This document shows, one piece after another, positions 33,783 through 42,651 of a stretch of DNA of 64,000 nucleotides; position 1 is the stretch's first letter; every line of letters starts with the position of its first letter. The position numbers and the translations under genes were made by a program. The stretch lies in the NCBI GenBank assembly GCA_965200885.1, contig OZ241737.1, positions 496,001 through 560,000 on the forward strand. Direction: 5' to 3'. This DNA comes from MPNP01 sp026710155 (GTDB taxonomy: Bacteria > Pseudomonadota > Alphaproteobacteria > Rhodobacterales > Rhodobacteraceae). Under the pieces are notes generated by a model. That model did not search any database, was not told the origin of the DNA, and saw only the letters and a list, made by a program, of their open reading frames with translations.

Positions 33783-34469
33783 ATGTCACAATTCCCTTTC
33801 GAACCCAAAACAATGACTACCTTGCCCATCGTAGGTACAAAAGCCAGATTCCCGGTAAATCGAGTCTACTGCGTTGGACGGAATTATGCCGACCATGCCA
33901 TAGAAATGGGACATGATCCAAATCGGGAGGATCCATTTTTTTTCCAGAAAAATGCAAGCAATCTCGATATTTCGGGAGAGTTTCCATATCCTAAAAAAAC
34001 TTCAGATGTCCATCATGAAGCTGAATTGGCAGTACTTCTGAAATCAGGAGGTGAAAATATTACTGTCGAACAGGCACTTGATCATGTTTATGGTTATGCT
34101 CCCTCGCTGGATATGACCCGACGTGATATTCAGGCACAGCAAAAGAAACTTGGCAGGCCATGGGAAATAAGCAAAGCCTTTGAAAGGTCGGCACCGATTG
34201 GCTCGGTTCATCCGGCAACAGAAGTTGGTCATTTTACCAAAGGAAGAATTTTACTGAAGGTCAATGGTATGGTACGTCAGGATGGTGATTTAGACCAATT
34301 GATCTGGAAGGTTCCTGAGCTGATTTCCTATCTTTCTGAATATTTTGAACTTGTGGGTGGGGATGTTATTCTTACCGGTACACCTGCAGGTGTTTCCTCA
34401 GTTCAGAAAGGTGACGAATTAGAAGTAGAAATTGAAGGATTGAATACCCTCACCACGAAAGTCATTTGA
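33783..34469 (+). CDS. Fumarylacetoacetate hydrolase (FAH) family protein
   Basis: A 228-residue FAH-domain enzyme. Family members hydrolyse or decarboxylate acyl-pyruvates or fumarylpyruvate. Conserved parts are 'VYCVGRNYADHAIEMG', 'PFFFQKNASNLDIS', and the metal ligands in 'DVHHEAELAVLLKSG' (E-x-E pattern), with the third acidic ligand in 'YGYAPSLDMTRRD'. 'GGDVILTGTPAGVSSVQKGD' is the classic C-terminal signature. Size matches fumarylpyruvate hydrolase / acylpyruvase types. ATG 33783 is preferred over GTG 33768. It stands alone, with no aromatic-degradation genes beside it, so the substrate is open. Confidence 0.92.
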   Translation: MSQFPFEPKTMTTLPIVGTKARFPVNRVYCVGRNYADHAIEMGHDPNREDPFFFQKNASNLDISGEFPYPKKTSDVHHEAELAVLLKSGGENITVEQALDHVYGYAPSLDMTRRDIQAQQKKLGRPWEISKAFERSAPIGSVHPATEVGHFTKGRILLKVNGMVRQDGDLDQLIWKVPELISYLSEYFELVGGDVILTGTPAGVSSVQKGDELEVEIEGLNTLTTKVI

Positions 34470-34690
34470 AATCTGAGGATATGTATGTAGTCCGATTTAA
34501 CTGTTGGTGTCATAATTGAAAATCTTGTGGAAAAACCATTGGATCTTCAGAAGAAACAAAGCTTTTATCTGCTGGAATATTTTGTTTGCTTGAATAATTT
34601 TTTACCTATACTAAAAAATTTTGGTAAATATTTTAATCCAAACAGTTTGAACTTGAGGAATATTCGATTGTAGCCCCCCTTTTTTGACAT

Positions 34691-37600
34691 GTGACTTTCA
34701 AGAGTTGGAAATTGACACAAATCCTGGAAAATATCAGATCGGAACAACTTTCTGCCAAGGTTGGTGGAGAAAATAAATTACTGGATAATTTGATATCTGA
34801 GGCAGCAATTTCCCTCCAGACCAGGGAAAAGATATGTAAGGATGCAGAAGGTCTGGTTCATGAAATCAAATCTTTCTCCAAAGTTGGCCTGCTGGACTCG
34901 ATTTTGGCTCAGTATGGGTTGGCAACCAAGGGTGGTGTTGCGATCCTACGCCTTGCTGAAGCCCTCATGAGGGTGCCCGATAGACAAAATATGGATACCC
35001 TGATTGCTGACAAGCTGAATTCTGTCGATTGGAGTATCCAAAGGGGAAACTCCTCAACTTGGCTCCTAACCCTGTTAACAATCGGACTTCACTTTGCCAG
35101 CATTTGCATTCAAGGAACCACCAGGCAGGGAATTAGCGGATGGCCAAGAAGGTTTCTCAAATGGAAAACCACTCCTTTCGTTCGTTATGCAACAAGAATC
35201 ACCGTCAAAAAGATGGCAGGGAGATTTGTTCTTGGTAAAACAATGGGTGAAGCAATCAACCGTTCAAGTGTAGCCGAAAAAATGGGTTACCTCTACTCCT
35301 ATGATATGCTTGGTGAAGCAGCACTCACTGCAAGGGATGCTGAATTTTTCTTCAAAGCTTACAAGGAATCCATAACCTCATTGGCCCCAAACTGCATCTC
35401 CCCTGATTTCAGGGACAATCATGGCGTTTCAATCAAACTTTCTGCCATTCATCCAAGATATGAATGGACCCAAAGAGATCGAGTATTGATCGAGTTGGTT
35501 GACAAGGTCAAAACGCTTTCCCTAATGGCCAAGGATGCCAATATCGGAATTAGTATTGATGCAGAGGAGGCTGATCGGCTTGAACTATCACTGGAAGTTA
35601 TAAAAAAGGTTCTTTCTTGTCCTGAATTGGAAGGTTGGGACGGATTTGGAATTGTCGTACAGGCCTATGGAAAATCAGCACCATTTGTCCTTGATTGGCT
35701 ATACCAACTCACCCGGGAATTGGACAGGAAAATTGCCGTTCGGCTGGTCAAGGGAGCCTATTGGGATTACGAGATCAAAAAAGCCCAACAGGATGGGTTG
35801 GAGGATTTTCCGGTTTATACAAACAAGGCTGGAACTGACGTATCCTATCTTTGTTGTGCCAGAAAACTGCTTACCATGACGGATAGGATTTATCCACAAT
35901 TTGCCGGACATAATGCCCACACCGTCACAAGCATTCTGGAATTTGCCAGGGAAGATCAGCCCTTTGAATTTCAACGCCTGCATGGTATGGGGGAAGCCCT
36001 ACACGAAATCATTAAATCCAGACATGATACCAAATGCAGAATTTATGCCCCTGTTGGTGAGCACAAGGAACTTCTGCCGTATCTAGCCCGAAGAATGTTG
36101 GAAAATGGGGCAAACAGTTCTTTTCTCAACCAACTCGCCGATCCCAAGCTACAAGCCAGTGATATTGTTTCTGATCCATTTGATTTACTGAAAAAAGCCC
36201 AAGAAAGCAACCTGCAGCCAGTGAAATCTCCAGAAGGTCTTTTTGAACCTGAACGTAAAAACTCCAAGGGTTGGAATATTCACAATCCAAGGGTTCTTGA
36301 CGAAATTGAAACCTCAAGAAAATCATACCTTACGCATCAATGGAATCATTCAGCCGTTAATCAAGATGCTGGTGACAATTCTCTGGTCAAGACCATATCA
36401 AATCCCTCTAACCCGAAGGACATCGTTGGTCATTGCAGGTTTTATTCCGAAACGGAGGTCTCAAATGTATTGGAAAACGCCTCGCCCTGGTTCCAATTGA
36501 ATGGCAGGAAAAGGGCAGAAGTGTTAACCAAGGCATCAAACCTATACGAAGACAGCGCGCCTGAAATTTTCGCCTTGCTTTGCAGGGAGGCCGGGAAAAC
36601 AATCAATGATGCCGTTGGTGAATTGCGGGAAGCTGTGGATTTCTTGCGATATTATGCTGATCAGGCAACCGCAATGGATTCGCAAGAACCAGCCGGTATA
36701 ATAACTTGCATCTCCCCCTGGAACTTTCCTCTTGCCATTTTTACCGGTCAAATAGCAGGTGCCTTGGCAGGGGGCAATGGTGTTATTGCCAAACCCTCGG
36801 AACAAACTCCACTAATCGCTGAATTGGCGGTGAACTTCCTGCATGAGGCCGGAGTACCAAAAAATGTGTTACAACTTACACCCGGTGAAGGTCCTGAAGT
36901 CGGAACCCAGATTGTGTCTGACGCCAGAGTATCAGGTGTGGCATTTACGGGATCTACTCAAACGGCTCAGATAATCCAGAAGAACATGGCCAGGCACCTT
37001 CATCCATCAGCCCGTTTTGTCGCTGAAACCGGAGGGTTGAACGCCATGATAGTGGATAGCACTGCATTACCCGAACAGGTAGTCAGGGATATTATCATTT
37101 CCTCTTTTCAATCTGCCGGACAAAGATGTTCTGCCTTGAGAATCCTATATCTGCAAAGGGATATTGAAGATACTTTTCTGACCATGCTTTTTGGTGCCAT
37201 GGATCAATTAAGGATTGGTGATCCATGGAGTACAAATACGGATATTGGACCATTGATCGATGAAACCTTATACACGAAAATCACAAAATACATCAAGGAT
37301 GCGGAACATGATGGTCGAATACTCAAACAGTGTTCAACCCCTTCCCAAGGTTATTTCGTAGGTCCAACAGTCATCAGGGTTCAGGGAATTGAAGATCTGG
37401 GGGAAGAAATATTCGGTCCAGTCCTTCATGTATGCACCTTTGAAATCGCAAATCTTGAAAAGATCACCGAGGAAATAAATTCCCGAGGATTCGGCTTGAC
37501 TTTTGGTTTGCACTCACGAATTGACCGTCGCGTCAAGACAATAACCGACAAGCTCAAAATTGGTAACATGTATGTAAACAGAAATCAAATTGGTGCCGTC

Positions 37601-38224
37601 GTTGGATCCCAACCTTTCGGTGGCGAAGGGCTCTCCGGTACCGGTCCCAAGGCCGGCGGACCAGGTTTGGTCAAAAGTTTTACGAAAAAGGATTTGCCTT
37701 TGCATTCGTCGGATCATGCCGATATGTCCATGGTTGATCCAGCTGATGTTCAGAAACTCATTGACAGGGTGCAAAGGGATATCCCGAAATCAAAAACCGA
37801 AACTTTTCCGGGTCCCACCGGTGAGACAAACCAAATGAACTATTTTCCCCGAGGAATTGTACTTTGTTTGGGGCCAACCTCGCAAGATTGTGAGAGGCAG
37901 GCAGCAATTGCTTCTGCTGCAGAATGCACTGCCGTCAAGATATGTCCCGGTGTCAGAGGCAAGTATGGTATTTCGGGTTTCCTTGACCGTGAACATTTGA
38001 AAACATTAAATGGCTTCGAAGTAGTCGCTTTATGGAGTGATGAGCAAGATCTGAGATTGGCTAGAACTGCACTGGCCGAACGAATGGATAAATTCATTCC
38101 CTTGGTGGCAACAACAGAAATGGAGGAGTTTTTGTTTCACGAGCGCCTTGTCTGTTCGGACACGACAGCAGCTGGAGGAAATGCCACCCTGTTTGCCATG
38201 ATGGGAAATAATTTCCAGATTTAA
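34691..38224 (+). CDS. putA: Bifunctional proline dehydrogenase / P5C dehydrogenase PutA
   Basis: A 1177-residue PutA that oxidises proline to glutamate in two steps with substrate channelling. The FAD-dependent proline dehydrogenase barrel covers about residues 200-500, with 'GVSIKLSAIHPRYEWTQRD', 'RLVKGAYWDYEIKKAQ' and 'YAPVGEHKELLPYLARRMLE'. The aldehyde dehydrogenase domain covers about 560-1010: 'CISPWNFPLAIFTGQIAGAL', the general base in 'FVAETGGLNAMI' (about residue 778) and the nucleophile Cys in 'SAGQRCSALR' (about 812). A C-terminal domain of about 160 residues remains. There is no ribbon-helix-helix DNA-binding domain at the N-terminus, so this PutA is not its own repressor. GTG start; the upstream 220 bases are AT-rich. 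Confidence 0.95.
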   Translation: MTFKSWKLTQILENIRSEQLSAKVGGENKLLDNLISEAAISLQTREKICKDAEGLVHEIKSFSKVGLLDSILAQYGLATKGGVAILRLAEALMRVPDRQNMDTLIADKLNSVDWSIQRGNSSTWLLTLLTIGLHFASICIQGTTRQGISGWPRRFLKWKTTPFVRYATRITVKKMAGRFVLGKTMGEAINRSSVAEKMGYLYSYDMLGEAALTARDAEFFFKAYKESITSLAPNCISPDFRDNHGVSIKLSAIHPRYEWTQRDRVLIELVDKVKTLSLMAKDANIGISIDAEEADRLELSLEVIKKVLSCPELEGWDGFGIVVQAYGKSAPFVLDWLYQLTRELDRKIAVRLVKGAYWDYEIKKAQQDGLEDFPVYTNKAGTDVSYLCCARKLLTMTDRIYPQFAGHNAHTVTSILEFAREDQPFEFQRLHGMGEALHEIIKSRHDTKCRIYAPVGEHKELLPYLARRMLENGANSSFLNQLADPKLQASDIVSDPFDLLKKAQESNLQPVKSPEGLFEPERKNSKGWNIHNPRVLDEIETSRKSYLTHQWNHSAVNQDAGDNSLVKTISNPSNPKDIVGHCRFYSETEVSNVLENASPWFQLNGRKRAEVLTKASNLYEDSAPEIFALLCREAGKTINDAVGELREAVDFLRYYADQATAMDSQEPAGIITCISPWNFPLAIFTGQIAGALAGGNGVIAKPSEQTPLIAELAVNFLHEAGVPKNVLQLTPGEGPEVGTQIVSDARVSGVAFTGSTQTAQIIQKNMARHLHPSARFVAETGGLNAMIVDSTALPEQVVRDIIISSFQSAGQRCSALRILYLQRDIEDTFLTMLFGAMDQLRIGDPWSTNTDIGPLIDETLYTKITKYIKDAEHDGRILKQCSTPSQGYFVGPTVIRVQGIEDLGEEIFGPVLHVCTFEIANLEKITEEINSRGFGLTFGLHSRIDRRVKTITDKLKIGNMYVNRNQIGAVVGSQPFGGEGLSGTGPKAGGPGLVKSFTKKDLPLHSSDHADMSMVDPADVQKLIDRVQRDIPKSKTETFPGPTGETNQMNYFPRGIVLCLGPTSQDCERQAAIASAAECTAVKICPGVRGKYGISGFLDREHLKTLNGFEVVALWSDEQDLRLARTALAERMDKFIPLVATTEMEEFLFHERLVCSDTTAAGGNATLFAMMGNNFQI

Positions 38225-38233
38225 TTCAGCAAT

Positions 38234-38704
38234 TCAAAAAATACCTTGCAAACTTTCGAGAAATGATTTGTAAGCATTTAAATATTTTTTTAAATCTCCG
38301 ATAGTAATATGACTGTGTTCTCCTGTCTCATGGGCAAATGCAATTCTTTTATCAACCAATTCATTTAATATAGTTTCGTTATTCGATTCATATGTAAAAT
38401 TCGGATCAAAAAGTTTGACAAGGTGTTTAACCTCATTCGATTTTGGGTTTCTTACTTGTTTCAATCGGTATCTGGTTAGTTCAACAACGAAGTCGTTAAC
38501 ATTGTTAATTTGAATTTTTGCATATTCAAAAATAATCTTTTTCACCCCATGCTCAAAGCTACTACAAATTGAGATGCAAACTCTCTCACAACTAAGGGAG
38601 ATTAACTGATCCGGAATGATTCCAGTATTTTTTTCAATGATTTCAATTAAGCTTGAAAGGCGGTTTAATTCCGAACTAAATTCCCAATTTTCCCAAGGTG
38701 TCAT
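38234..38704 (-). CDS. HEPN-domain protein (MAE_28990/MAE_18760-like), candidate RNase effector
   Basis: A 156-residue, all-helical protein with the HEPN ribonuclease signature R-x4-H: 'LVDKRIAFAHETGE' at about residues 115-130. Upstream is 'SFEHGVKKIIFEYAKIQINN', a typical first-helix segment of the MAE_28990/MAE_18760-like group. HEPN proteins are commonly RNA-cutting effectors in defence and toxin-antitoxin systems. It overlaps the DUF262 gene by 4 bases (ATGA), so the two are translated together. The two-gene unit looks like a compact anti-invader or abortive-infection cassette; the role is inferred from domains and pairing. Confidence 0.7.
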   Translation of the reverse strand: MTPWENWEFSSELNRLSSLIEIIEKNTGIIPDQLISLSCERVCISICSSFEHGVKKIIFEYAKIQINNVNDFVVELTRYRLKQVRNPKSNEVKHLVKLFDPNFTYESNNETILNELVDKRIAFAHETGEHSHITIGDLKKYLNAYKSFLESLQGIF

Positions 38705-39786
38705 AAAACTTCAAAAGCCTTTTTTGCTTCCCCAAAACGCCTCCTTATGTTTTTTGGGTTTGCTGTAGAAGTAGTGTAGCCTTGTTTGAAAACTTCGTTC
38801 TCTAATAAATCCAAATATACCCGTTTTGTTTCTTCTTGACTTAAATCTGTTCCCTCTTTCAATCTTTTTGCAATTGAAGTTGCGACTGAATCGAATAAAG
38901 CCACATTGAAGCCTTTATTAATTCGAAATGATTTTTGACCAAGAGAGAGAAAAATATGTTCAACGGTCTTTTCAAAAATTGCTGCCTTTTCGTTAAGTTC
39001 TTGATGTGAACATTCTCTATTTACCTCCATATACAGATTGAGAAAATGTTTCATTGGTGGTGTATATCTGCTTTCCCATTCTAGAAAAGCAAAAAACCGA
39101 AGAATAATTTCAATATCTCTTAGGCGTTTACTTTTTGGTCCACAGATTTCCCGCCAAATCTTGTTTTCATTAAGATCATGTAGAAACTCGTTGAATTTGC
39201 CATGAAAAATACATGATCTAATTTCTTGGGAGGAGAGTTTTAAACCTCCAGTGTTTAACCGTTCAAATACCTCGTAAACACTGTCCATATTATTTTTTGG
39301 TGAATCCTGCTTGAATATAGTTGTTCTTATCCAGGAATTACACAAACGCAATCTGTCATCTTCGTTTAGAGATTCAAAGGTTTTGCCTTCCCATAGTTCG
39401 CTGATACCACTTAGAGTAAATTTCCTGTCATTGAATTTACCTTTGAAAAAACACACTAAAGTCATCAACCTTTGTTGGCCGTCAATAATTAAGTGTTTTT
39501 CTGAAGTGGGTTCCTTGAATAAAAATATATTTGGAATCGGAAGACCTAATAGTAAGGATTCAATAAATCGCGATGCGGAATTTTTTGACCAGACAAACTT
39601 TCTCTGAAATTCAGGAACAATAAAATGATCTTCATTTATTCTTTTAACTAGCAATTCAACCGGAAAGTCTATCCCGTAAGATGATATGGAATACAGATCT
39701 GAGGGAGTAACAGTATCTTCAACCTCAAGTTCATAGTTTTGAATATCCTTCAGTTCATCATTTAGTAATAAAACATCAGTCTCCAC
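38701..39786 (-). CDS. DUF262 (GmrSD N-terminal domain-like) protein
   Basis: A 361-residue protein with the ParB/Srx-like DUF262 fold. The hallmark IDGQQR is present in 'HLIIDGQQRLMTLVCFF', preceded by 'FIVPEFQRKFVWSKNSASRF' and 'LLGLPIPNIFLFKE'. In GmrSD this domain uses NTP to drive a nuclease against modified phage DNA. I choose GTG 39786 because AGGAG precedes it by about 7 bases in the minus-strand reading; an in-frame TTG at 39846 has no ribosome site. No DUF1524 nuclease half is fused here, and the HEPN partner downstream would supply the effector instead. Confidence 0.8.
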   Translation of the reverse strand: METDVLLLNDELKDIQNYELEVEDTVTPSDLYSISSYGIDFPVELLVKRINEDHFIVPEFQRKFVWSKNSASRFIESLLLGLPIPNIFLFKEPTSEKHLIIDGQQRLMTLVCFFKGKFNDRKFTLSGISELWEGKTFESLNEDDRLRLCNSWIRTTIFKQDSPKNNMDSVYEVFERLNTGGLKLSSQEIRSCIFHGKFNEFLHDLNENKIWREICGPKSKRLRDIEIILRFFAFLEWESRYTPPMKHFLNLYMEVNRECSHQELNEKAAIFEKTVEHIFLSLGQKSFRINKGFNVALFDSVATSIAKRLKEGTDLSQEETKRVYLDLLENEVFKQGYTTSTANPKNIRRRFGEAKKAFEVL

Positions 39787-40787
39787 CTGTTTTCTCCTCG
39801 ATAAACCAACATGGGTATGAATTAAAGTTGCAAATATCGCTTTCAAGGTGACAAGGACTTGAGCCAGCAGTAATATCCACTATAGAACTCGCACCTTTTT
39901 GTAAATATTTTCAAGACAATACATTATCATTTTGCCCTACCTAAAAGTGGTTTCTACCATACCATTTTCCTTAACCCAAAATGTACTTATTTTCAGCTGT
40001 TCCAAGACAGTTTAAATCTCACTGATTGGATTCTTGTGTTTAGGTGTTTCGGGAAGCACAATTCCTGCCTCATATTCTCCTGAACTAATAACAGATGAAA
40101 CTTTGAATAAGGCAGTGATTCCCATTAATTTTTCCCACATGTATTTCCTGCGCAGCTGTCCCTTCGGGGCTTCCCGGCAGGAACAGCAACAAGTTTCCAC
40201 AGTCTGGTCGACCGGGAACATCGGCACGCACGGGTTTGCCATCACATCGGCGGGGCATTGGTTTTCAGGGCCGTAATTGTGCTCGAAATTATAGCCGAAA
40301 ATGTTTTTCAGGGCAGGAATGTTTCAATAGAGTTTGCGAAAAACGGTTCTCGACAGGATCGAAATTCCCTGTTCATGGGGGTAAAAAATTCAAGCGGGAA
40401 TAACTGGTATATCACCAAGATTGAAATGATGGTCATGTCCAGCCGTTTGCCAATTCCTCCCCGTTCCCCACCGTATTCACACATCTTTTTTCCAGCCTCT
40501 TGCCTAACGATGTGGTTACCCTCCCCCGTCATTGGATCGAAGCAGGAGACTGACCAATGTATCAAGAGGCATCATCCCTTGGAGATTGCGGAATGGCTGT
40601 TTTCCGGGGAACGGGAAGGTGCCGCGGGATAGGATGTAGAGGCGGGAGAACCCGAGCCCCAGGCCCGTTGTCATGCTGCGGAGAGTGTACCAATTCCGGA
40701 CCATCCGGTCTGGATATGACCTGATGGGAAATGTGTGAATCCAGTAGGGTATTAGGGGGGCCTGCACGGCCTTTCCTGGTTTTTTCC
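39787..40787. other. Non-coding or eroded stretch, becoming GC-rich
   Basis: A 1-kb stretch between the defence pair and the C-tract gene. Several overlapping frames of 80-120 codons on both strands exist, but none shows a recognised family or a ribosome site. From about 40150 onward the base composition becomes GC-rich. It includes one copy of the 100-base repeat (40312-40411). It looks like eroded foreign DNA. Confidence 0.4.
40312..40411. repeat. Diverged direct repeat, copy 1
   Basis: About 100 bases beginning GGCAGGAATGTTTCAAT align, with roughly one change in five and small indels, to 42348-42448. Shared blocks include GCGAAAAACGGTT, CTGTTCATGGGG and CAAGCGGGAAT. The two copies flank the C-tract gene and the AbiEi fragment. 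No protein family is recognised in it. Confidence 0.6.
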
Positions 40788-40816
40788 TTGACCTGCACGG
40801 ATTCCCGTGCTATGTT
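40788..40816 (+). promoter_or_regulatory. Sigma-70-type promoter upstream of the C-tract gene
   Basis: TTGACC (40788-40793), 17 bases, TATGTT (40811-40816). Spacing is ideal and the predicted start falls about 40 bases before the ATG at 40864. It supports the view that the following gene is a real transcription unit rather than debris. Confidence 0.5.
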
Positions 40817-40863
40817 ACCGGTATGGAAAAGCATCCGCAAACATACAGTAGGAGAACCGACTC

Positions 40864-41542
40864 ATGAAACGACTGTTGAATACCCCCCCCCACTTTTAAT
40901 CTGATCGCCGCCCTTCTGGCCGTGGCGTTCGCCGGACCGGTCTGGGCACAGACCATCACCGCCCCGGGGCTGAAAGGCCAGCCCGCCTGTGTAGGGACGG
41001 GAGAGATTGACGATCCTCTTTCGGGATCCATCTCGGCTGTAGGGACCAATCAAGCAACTTTGCAAATTGACGCCTTTTCAAATCTTTACAGCTCTCTGCG
41101 GGCTCAGGCCGGGGATGGCGGGCCAACTGAATTCACCATTCGATTTACGGCCTACAACGCCAGAACAGGTACACAGCAGGGTAGTATAGGTACCTTTGCC
41201 ACTGTAAATTCAGGCTCCCCAAATCTTGCCGCCTCAACCCAAACGCCTTTTGGCCTGTCCGCAAGGACGCCCTATTATGTTGTGGTTTATACGACGGCAA
41301 CCGGCTTTGGCGAGGCACGCCCCTTTCTGAGGCGCTGCTTCATGACGGGTGGCACCTACACGCCGTCGAACGAGAGCGGCCAGCCCGGCTACGTGGCCAA
41401 CACCACAAGCGGCTGCTTCTCGATCAGCCCCCGGACCTTCCAGGACATTCGCAACTGCCTGTGCGGACGGTCGCGCATCTGGAATGATGATGACCAAAAC
41501 ACCGCCCAACGGAGGACCTTGGGCTGCGCCAACGCCAACTGA
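40864..41542 (+). CDS. Secreted protein gene out of frame at a C9 tract (possibly phase variable)
   Basis: ATG 40864 has AGGAG nine bases upstream and a good promoter before it. As sequenced the frame reads 'MKRLLNTPPHF' and stops, because a run of nine C (40883-40891) puts it out of register. With eight C the frame becomes 'MKRLLNTPPT' plus 'FNLIAALLAVAFAGPVWAQ', a textbook signal peptide, and continues without a stop to 41542, giving about 225 residues. The mature part is Ser/Thr/Gly-rich with several Cys near the end ('GGTYTPSN', 'NTTSGCFSISPRTF', 'DIRNCLCGRSRIW'). No family recognised. Either a slip-strand phase-variable exported protein in its OFF state, or a recent frameshift or homopolymer sequencing error. 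Confidence 0.6.
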
Positions 41543-41559
41543 CGGGCCGGCCGGCTGTC

Positions 41560-41822
41560 ATGCGCAACGGCCAGCCAACATCCCTGGTGTGGTCAAGGAT
41601 CTGCCCGCCATGTCTTTTGGTATGAATGAATTCAATCCTTCCAAAGGGTGTGTCGAAGATACCGGAACGTCCCGTGGTCATCACGGTTATACCGGCTAGC
41701 GGGACCTGGGAGATGATGCCGTATGCCAACAGTGCTGACTCCAGGCTGAGATAGTTGTAATGGCCACTTCGAAGGGTAACGGCAATCCGTTCAAGCAGAT
41801 TGGAACCTTGGTTCCCGGCCAC
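41560..41822 (-). pseudogene. Fragment of an AbiEi-type antitoxin
   Basis: The minus strand carries about 80 residues of the central and C-terminal part of an AbiEi-family antitoxin: 'GHYNYLSLESALLAYGIISQ', then 'TVMTTGRSGIFDTPFGRIEF' and 'HTKRHG'. The N-terminal winged helix is missing, with an in-frame stop just upstream of the fragment, and the C-terminal end runs into unrelated DNA antisense to the C-tract gene. No AbiEii partner is present here. It is a truncated relic of a type IV TA module. Confidence 0.65.
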
Positions 41823-42586
41823 GGTTTACATTTTCTCTATATTTGAAATCTTGTTCGGCTTCATCTTGCGATGCAGCCCAGAAATCATCATTATCATAAT
41901 TTCCCCTGCATTCGTTCGTAAATTTTGTTTTTGTAAAACGGAGTACCTTGTTGTTTAGAAATTATTGTGAACGTTTATCAAAACAAACCATAATGGGGAA
42001 AGGCGGTGCAGATTCATTACCAGACACACCTGTCCAAAACGGAATATGTTAGCACAAAAGCCTGGACCGATGCCATTTTGGTCCAAAGGGTCCTGAGGTT
42101 GAAGGCCACCGCGGGGTCGTCGGCATTGTCACGGGACTTGTGGTCGAATTGCAGGAGCGGGGGCAACCTGGGAAGGAACACTGCCATTCCCGACACCAGG
42201 CAGTCCCCGGGGCTAAGGCGCCGATGCCTGACGGGATCGGGGACCTGTTCGAAAACCCTGCCGGCGGTTGACGGGAGACCCGGCAGGGAAAGATCCTGGC
42301 GAAAGCGGATTGTTGCTTGATGCCATCCTGGACATGATTGGCAATTCGGGCAGAAATGTTTCAATGGGGCTCGCGAAAAACGGTTTTCGATAGGCTCGTA
42401 ATACCCCTGTTCATGGGGAAATAAATCCAAGCGGGAATTACTGGCAAATTGGAAAGTTACGATCGAAACTCAAGCCTCAAGATCATCATGAAGTGGACTT
42501 AAATGAGCTAATACTATATAGAAATTAGGATGAGAAAATCAATATGATTTTGAGTTATATTATAGATGGCTATTTTTTGGAAATGT
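41823..42586. other. Intergenic stretch with the second repeat copy
   Basis: About 760 bases between the AbiEi fragment and the TRAP promoter. The centre (42000-42430) is GC-rich with long but featureless frames on both strands and no recognised family. It contains the second copy of the 100-base repeat. The last 150 bases are AT-rich and lead to the TRAP genes. Confidence 0.4.
42348..42448. repeat. Diverged direct repeat, copy 2
   Basis: Second copy of the repeat at 40312-40411, in the same orientation and about 2 kb away. It sits at the far edge of the GC-rich patch, just before AT-rich sequence resumes. Confidence 0.6.
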
Positions 42587-42592
42587 TATAAT
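42584..42592 (+). promoter_or_regulatory. Extended -10 promoter upstream of the TRAP operon
   Basis: TGTTATAAT (TG-n-TATAAT) at 42584-42592 is a consensus extended -10 element about 60 bases before the binding-protein start. No convincing -35 box is visible, which extended -10 promoters do not need. Confidence 0.5.
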
Positions 42593-42651
42593 ATGGACTG
42601 GTATTTTTTCACCAACCTGATTGGGTTGGTCATATCTAGCAGGAGAAATCG

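Noticed and set aside
40034..40840. Several overlapping frames on both strands in the GC-rich stretch
   Set aside because: GC-rich DNA produces long empty frames; no family, start signal or consistent strand was found.
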